Below are positions 5,498-9,280 of a stretch of DNA of 9,280 nt, piece by piece. This DNA is from Spirochaetaceae bacterium (lineage in GTDB: Bacteria > Spirochaetota > Spirochaetia > Treponematales > Breznakiellaceae). The first letter of the stretch is position 1. Every line of letters starts with the position of its first letter. Location: positions 1-9,280 of the forward strand of contig JAISQV010000067.1 in the NCBI GenBank assembly GCA_031273985.1, in the 5' to 3' direction. A program made the position numbers and the translations under genes. Under the pieces are notes generated by a model, which saw nothing but the letters and a program-made list of their open reading frames with translations, did not search any database and was not told the DNA's origin.

Positions 5498-8283
5498 TCC
5501 TGCCGGTGTTGCTGCGCGTCCTTGCGGGGGCCTCCGTTTTTGCCTCGCTGCTGATTCTTTTCCGGGCGGTAAACGCGTGGGGCGAGGCGCGGATGAAGAA
5601 TTTCACCCTCTACACGGCGCTTTGCGCCTTTTGCGCCGTAGCCTGGTACTTGCAGATCGGGGCGCGCTCCCTGGAAGGCGCCCTGGCGGGGCTCCGGCTC
5701 CGTTTCATTGCGGCGCCCTTCCTCCCTCTGGCGGCGCAGCTCTGCGGGCTTGAGTACAACGACCGGCCTCAGCGCTACCGGCTGCCCCTGGGTATTCTTA
5801 CTATCGCGCTGTCCTTCCTGATTCTGGCGGCGCTGTTCGCCGATCCCGAATCCGCCTTCTTTGTCAGGAACGCTGTCTTCTCACAGGCGGGGCCGGGAAC
5901 CCTGTTCACCTACCGGCCGGGGCCGGTGTACCGTTTCTTTTTGATCTACAGTCTCTGTCTGGAAGTGCTCTTGATTTTCAACCTTGGCGCGTACCTCTGG
6001 GGGAGGCGCCTGGGAGCGGCTCCCTTTGCCGCATTCTTCGTCATTTTCAGTCTTTCCTTTTTTGCGGACCTGATCTTTCTTCTGGGTATTTTTCCGGCCT
6101 GTGATTTTTCCATAGCCGCCCGGGCTTTATCGCTGGTCCTGATGTACCGCTACATTCTGCATTACCGGGAACTGGAATGGTACAGGCTTGACTGGGATGA
6201 TGTGGCGGGGAATCTCAGCAGCGCCGTGATGGTGCTTAACGACAGGAAAAACATCGTCAAGGTGAACTCCGCCTTTCTTTCGTTCTTCCCCGCCTTTTCC
6301 TGGCGGGAAAATGAAACTTCCCTGCTGGACTTTACGGCATTGCTGCGGCGGCGCAGCGTGGAAGCTTCCCCCGAATCCCTCCTGGACGATCTGGCCGCCG
6401 ACGGAACGGAGCCCTCCGTGAGCCGGGACCTTCTGGCCGAAACCGAAGATGCCCGTCTCGGTGAGATTATCCTCGAACCCGGACGGCAGAGTTTTACCCT
6501 GAATTCCCGAATCATCTGGGAGCGGCCCCGGAACAGGCCGCCCGGCCTCCGCCGCCGGGAGCGGATGCTGGGGCAGGTGATTATTCTCAACGATGTCAGC
6601 TCCTACCGCCGCATGATCGAAGAGATAAATGCCCTGAGGATCCGGGCGGAACAGGCCTCCAGGGCCAAGGCGGAATTTCTTGCGGTGATGAGCCATGAGC
6701 TCAGAACGCCCCTCAATGCGATCATCGGTTACGCGGAAGTGCTGCTGCATAAAACGCTTCCCGCCGCCGGGGAGGCGGACAGGGGCGCGCCGGCAGCCTA
6801 CGGGGAGATGCGGGTCAACCTTGAGCAGATCCGGGATGCGGGACGGGCGCTGCTCAACATCATCAACAATATTCTTGATATTTCCAAAATAGAGGACGGA
6901 AACCTTGAGCCCCTCTCCGTCCCCTACCGGACAGGCCGGCTTTTGGTGGAGGTGCTTAGGCAGAACCTTCCGGGCCTGAGAAACAAGCAGGTGCGGTTTC
7001 AACTGGAAATTCCTCCGGACCTTCCCGCAGAACTCATGGGCGATGAGCTGCGCATAGCGCAGATCTTGAACAACCTGCTCTCCAACGCCATAAAATTCAC
7101 CGAGCGGGGAATCGTGTCGCTGCGCCTGGAGTGGGAGCGGGAGGGGGAGCACAGGGCTTTTCTCGTCTTTGAGCTGTCCGACACCGGGCCGGGGATAGAA
7201 AGCGAATTTCTCCCGGACCTCTTTACCCGGCAGAGCAGGCTCAACTCCGCCGTCAGCGGGAGCCGTAGCGGCACCGGCCTGGGCCTCGTGATAAGCAGAA
7301 ACCTGGCGGAGCTTATGGGCGGGACGGTTACGGTCAAGAGCGAGACAGGAAAGGGCAGCGTGTTTACGGCGATGATACGCCAGGTTATTCCGTCGTATGA
7401 TCCCATCGGGGAGGAGGCGGTGGAGGGCCTCAAAAACATAGGCCCCGGTACGGAATTAGGCCCCGCCTCCTCCAGCCTGCGGATGACCGGCAGGATTCTT
7501 GTCGTGGATGATATGCAGACGAATATTGACGTAACCCAGGCCCTCCTCCGGGCGCAGGGAATAGAGTCGGACTCGGCTTCTTCCGGCGGGGAAGCGGTAG
7601 AGATACTGCGCCTCGGGGAAAAACACTATGACTTGATACTCATGGATCACCTCATGCCAGGCATGGACGGCTTTGAGGCGGCCCGGAGCATACGCGGGCT
7701 CGACAGGAATTACGCCCGGGCTGTGCCCATCGTCATGCTGACCGCCCTCAGTCCGGACGATGAGGCGGGTATCTCCCCCGGCGAAACGGTCAACGGGTTT
7801 CTCTTCAAGCCCCTGGAGCCCCAGAAACTCCGGGAGTGCCTGGAAGCCTGGATGCCCCGGGACTATGCCCCGCCGCAGGAGGCCCTCCCCGAAAAAGAGG
7901 CTCCCTGGGAACTCTTTTCACTCACCGGCGTGGATGTCGTGAAGGGGATAGCCTCGGCGGGGGGCGCCGTTGACGGCTACCTGCGGCTCCTGGAGCTTTT
8001 CGAGGGTGACGCCCCAAGGCGGCTTTCCGGCCTGGCTGCGGCGCTGAGGGCGGGGGATATGCCCGGCTGCGCCCGCCAGCTCCGCCCCCTCAGAAGCGCC
8101 CTCAGGGGGATAGGCGCCGGGGAAGCCGCCGGGGCGGGGGAGCGCCTCCTGGAAGCGGCCCAGGGGGGAGACAGGGCGGCCCTGGAAGAGGGGGCGCCGG
8201 ATTTTATACTGCGCGCCGGTTCCCTGATAAAAGAAATTGCCGCGCTGCTGGAGGGTCAAAAAGACCGGCGGGGGGGCGCATGA
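5494..8283 (+). CDS. 7TM hybrid histidine kinase with REC and a His-less HPt-like domain
   Basis: This 929-residue protein has a seven-helix membrane region (1-217), a PAS-like domain with a long insert (about 225-375), and HisKA (MSHELRTP, H401). HATPase follows (about 515-630: N531, DTGPGI from D563, SGTGLGL near 593), then REC (about 666-785: D672/D673, D718 in MDHLMPGMDG, K772). All kinase and receiver motifs are intact. Residues about 815-920 look like an HPt helical bundle. The segment that normally reads HxLKGxxxxIGA is RPLRSALRGIGA here, with Arg864 (codon cgc at 8083-8085) in place of the phospho-accepting His; a cac codon would differ by one base. The protein aligns with the preceding one from the first membrane helix through REC, including the shared YRELEW and VNxAFxxFFP stretches, so the pair arose by tandem duplication. 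It starts in the ATGA overlap with its neighbour and ends in a second ATGA overlap with the OmpA gene. The signal it senses is unknown. Confidence 0.9.
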   Translation: MILPVLLRVLAGASVFASLLILFRAVNAWGEARMKNFTLYTALCAFCAVAWYLQIGARSLEGALAGLRLRFIAAPFLPLAAQLCGLEYNDRPQRYRLPLGILTIALSFLILAALFADPESAFFVRNAVFSQAGPGTLFTYRPGPVYRFFLIYSLCLEVLLIFNLGAYLWGRRLGAAPFAAFFVIFSLSFFADLIFLLGIFPACDFSIAARALSLVLMYRYILHYRELEWYRLDWDDVAGNLSSAVMVLNDRKNIVKVNSAFLSFFPAFSWRENETSLLDFTALLRRRSVEASPESLLDDLAADGTEPSVSRDLLAETEDARLGEIILEPGRQSFTLNSRIIWERPRNRPPGLRRRERMLGQVIILNDVSSYRRMIEEINALRIRAEQASRAKAEFLAVMSHELRTPLNAIIGYAEVLLHKTLPAAGEADRGAPAAYGEMRVNLEQIRDAGRALLNIINNILDISKIEDGNLEPLSVPYRTGRLLVEVLRQNLPGLRNKQVRFQLEIPPDLPAELMGDELRIAQILNNLLSNAIKFTERGIVSLRLEWEREGEHRAFLVFELSDTGPGIESEFLPDLFTRQSRLNSAVSGSRSGTGLGLVISRNLAELMGGTVTVKSETGKGSVFTAMIRQVIPSYDPIGEEAVEGLKNIGPGTELGPASSSLRMTGRILVVDDMQTNIDVTQALLRAQGIESDSASSGGEAVEILRLGEKHYDLILMDHLMPGMDGFEAARSIRGLDRNYARAVPIVMLTALSPDDEAGISPGETVNGFLFKPLEPQKLRECLEAWMPRDYAPPQEALPEKEAPWELFSLTGVDVVKGIASAGGAVDGYLRLLELFEGDAPRRLSGLAAALRAGDMPGCARQLRPLRSALRGIGAGEAAGAGERLLEAAQGGDRAALEEGAPDFILRAGSLIKEIAALLEGQKDRRGGA

Positions 8284-9280
8284 GGATCCTTGGGCCCGCG
8301 CCCTTCAGGGCGCCCGGAAGGGCATTTCTCCTGGCGGCGGGCCTGGTGTTTGCCTGCTCCCTGGGGGCGGAGGAATTTGTATGGAAACACGCCGCCGGGG
8401 ACCGCTACCGGATCATTTCCACCGTCCATGAGGATATCTATATTGACGGGGAATTTTCCCATCACGCGGAGATACTGAACCGTATCGCCTCTACCGTGGA
8501 ATCCCTGGACGGGGACCGGGCCCGGCACCGCGCCGTGTTTTTAACCGCCGAGGAAGCGGTCTTTGATTCAGCCCCCGCCGGCGGCGCCCCCTTCACCTGG
8601 TCCAGGGAGTACGCTTCCGTTTTCGAGCGGGACCGCCGGGGGCGGCTCACCATAGGGGATGAATACTTCATGCCCGTGGTGAGGGATGTGCCGGTTTTCC
8701 CCGAGGGGGACCTCCAGCCCGGCGACACCTGGACCGCCCCCGGCCACGAGGCGCATGATTTTCGGGACTCCTTCCATATTGCCGCCCCCTACAAGATTCC
8801 CTTCACCGCGCACTACCGCTATCTGGAGATGAGGGAATGGAGGGGCCGCCCCTACCCCGTCATTGCCGTCTCCTACGAGATTGACCATGAGGCCGGCATC
8901 CAGCCGGGCCGCCTCCTCCCCCGGCGCATACGGGGCAGGTCTGAGGAACTCATTTTCTGGGATTGGGATCTGGGCCAGGCGGCCTACTACACGGAAACCT
9001 TCAGCATGGATATAGAACTCTCCGACGGCACGGTCTTTACCTTTTCGGGGACCGCCGAGGCGGAACTCGCGGAATCCCCGGACATGGACCGCGAAGGGAT
9101 GGCGGCGGAAATAGCCGGGGAGCTTTCCGGCCTGGGCGCGGAGGTGGCGGTTTCCGGGGACGGCGTAACCATAACGCTTGAGGACATTCAGTTTGCCTCC
9201 GAATCGGCGGAACTGCTCCCCCCGGAACGGGAAAAACTTGACCGCATCGCCGCCGTACTCCGCCGCCGCCCGGAGCGGGA
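8280..9280 (+). CDS. OmpA-family envelope protein, treponemal type (3' partial)
   Basis: The frame runs from ATG 8280 without a stop to the window end (333 complete codons). The N-terminus is a signal sequence: Arg-containing n-region, hydrophobic core FLLAAGLVFACSLGA at 16-30. Cys26 sits in VFAC, which could pass as a relaxed spirochaetal lipobox; cleavage after Ala30 by signal peptidase I is the alternative. Residues about 33-290 form a beta-rich domain (DRYRIISTVHEDIYIDGEFS, LQPGDTWTAPG, RPYPVIAVSYEID) of a kind I associate with treponemal OmpA-like proteins. From about 296 the start of an OmpA peptidoglycan-binding domain is clear (ITLEDIQFASESAELLPPE, then EKLDRIAAVL), and it continues beyond the edge. 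It is expected to sit in the periplasm or outer membrane and contact peptidoglycan. The start overlaps the upstream kinase stop by ATGA. The only ribosome-binding candidate is a G-run at 8270-8276, close and weak, so translational coupling is likely. Confidence 0.85.
   Translation, partial: MRILGPAPFRAPGRAFLLAAGLVFACSLGAEEFVWKHAAGDRYRIISTVHEDIYIDGEFSHHAEILNRIASTVESLDGDRARHRAVFLTAEEAVFDSAPAGGAPFTWSREYASVFERDRRGRLTIGDEYFMPVVRDVPVFPEGDLQPGDTWTAPGHEAHDFRDSFHIAAPYKIPFTAHYRYLEMREWRGRPYPVIAVSYEIDHEAGIQPGRLLPRRIRGRSEELIFWDWDLGQAAYYTETFSMDIELSDGTVFTFSGTAEAELAESPDMDREGMAAEIAGELSGLGAEVAVSGDGVTITLEDIQFASESAELLPPEREKLDRIAAVLRRRPER

Overview
The window (GC-rich, with few AT-rich stretches) looks like chromosomal DNA of a spirochaete, most likely a member of the Treponema lineage. 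The main argument is the last gene. It encodes an OmpA-family envelope protein whose long N-terminal domain resembles the treponemal OmpA proteins I know, ahead of the peptidoglycan-binding OmpA domain. Tandem large hybrid histidine kinases fit the same lineage. The taxonomic call is inference from protein style, not from a search.

All four genes are on the plus strand. (1) Positions 1-2961: the 3' part of a gene for a hybrid sensor kinase whose sensor is a whole PTS EIIC sugar-permease domain of the lactose/cellobiose type, followed by PAS, HisKA, HATPase and REC. The reading frame is open to the window edge, and the visible N-terminus looks like the interior of an EIIC domain, so the gene begins upstream. 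(2) Positions 2962-3169: an intergenic region. It holds an AT-rich element bounded by 20-nt imperfect inverted repeats directly after the first stop codon, then a GC-rich stretch, a small dyad, and a near-consensus sigma70 promoter (TTGACA-17-GATAAT) whose predicted start lies about 8 nt before the next ATG. (3) Positions 3170-5497 and 5494-8283: two paralogous hybrid kinases, each with a seven-helix N-terminal membrane region, PAS, HisKA, HATPase and REC; the second also has a C-terminal HPt-like domain. (4) Position 8280 to the window end: the OmpA-family envelope protein, cut off by the edge.

The last three genes are joined by two ATGA stop/start overlaps and very probably form one operon from the promoter near 3127-3155. 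The three kinases carry four-part or five-part relay modules, but none has a DNA-binding or enzymatic output domain. Two parts look degenerate: the middle kinase lacks the six residues of the ATP-binding G1 box (DTGxGI), and the HPt-like domain of the third kinase has Arg where the phosphorylatable His should be. The relay must therefore finish outside this window. The most novel-looking items are the permease-kinase fusion and the apparently split or degenerate kinase pair wired to an OmpA-type envelope protein.
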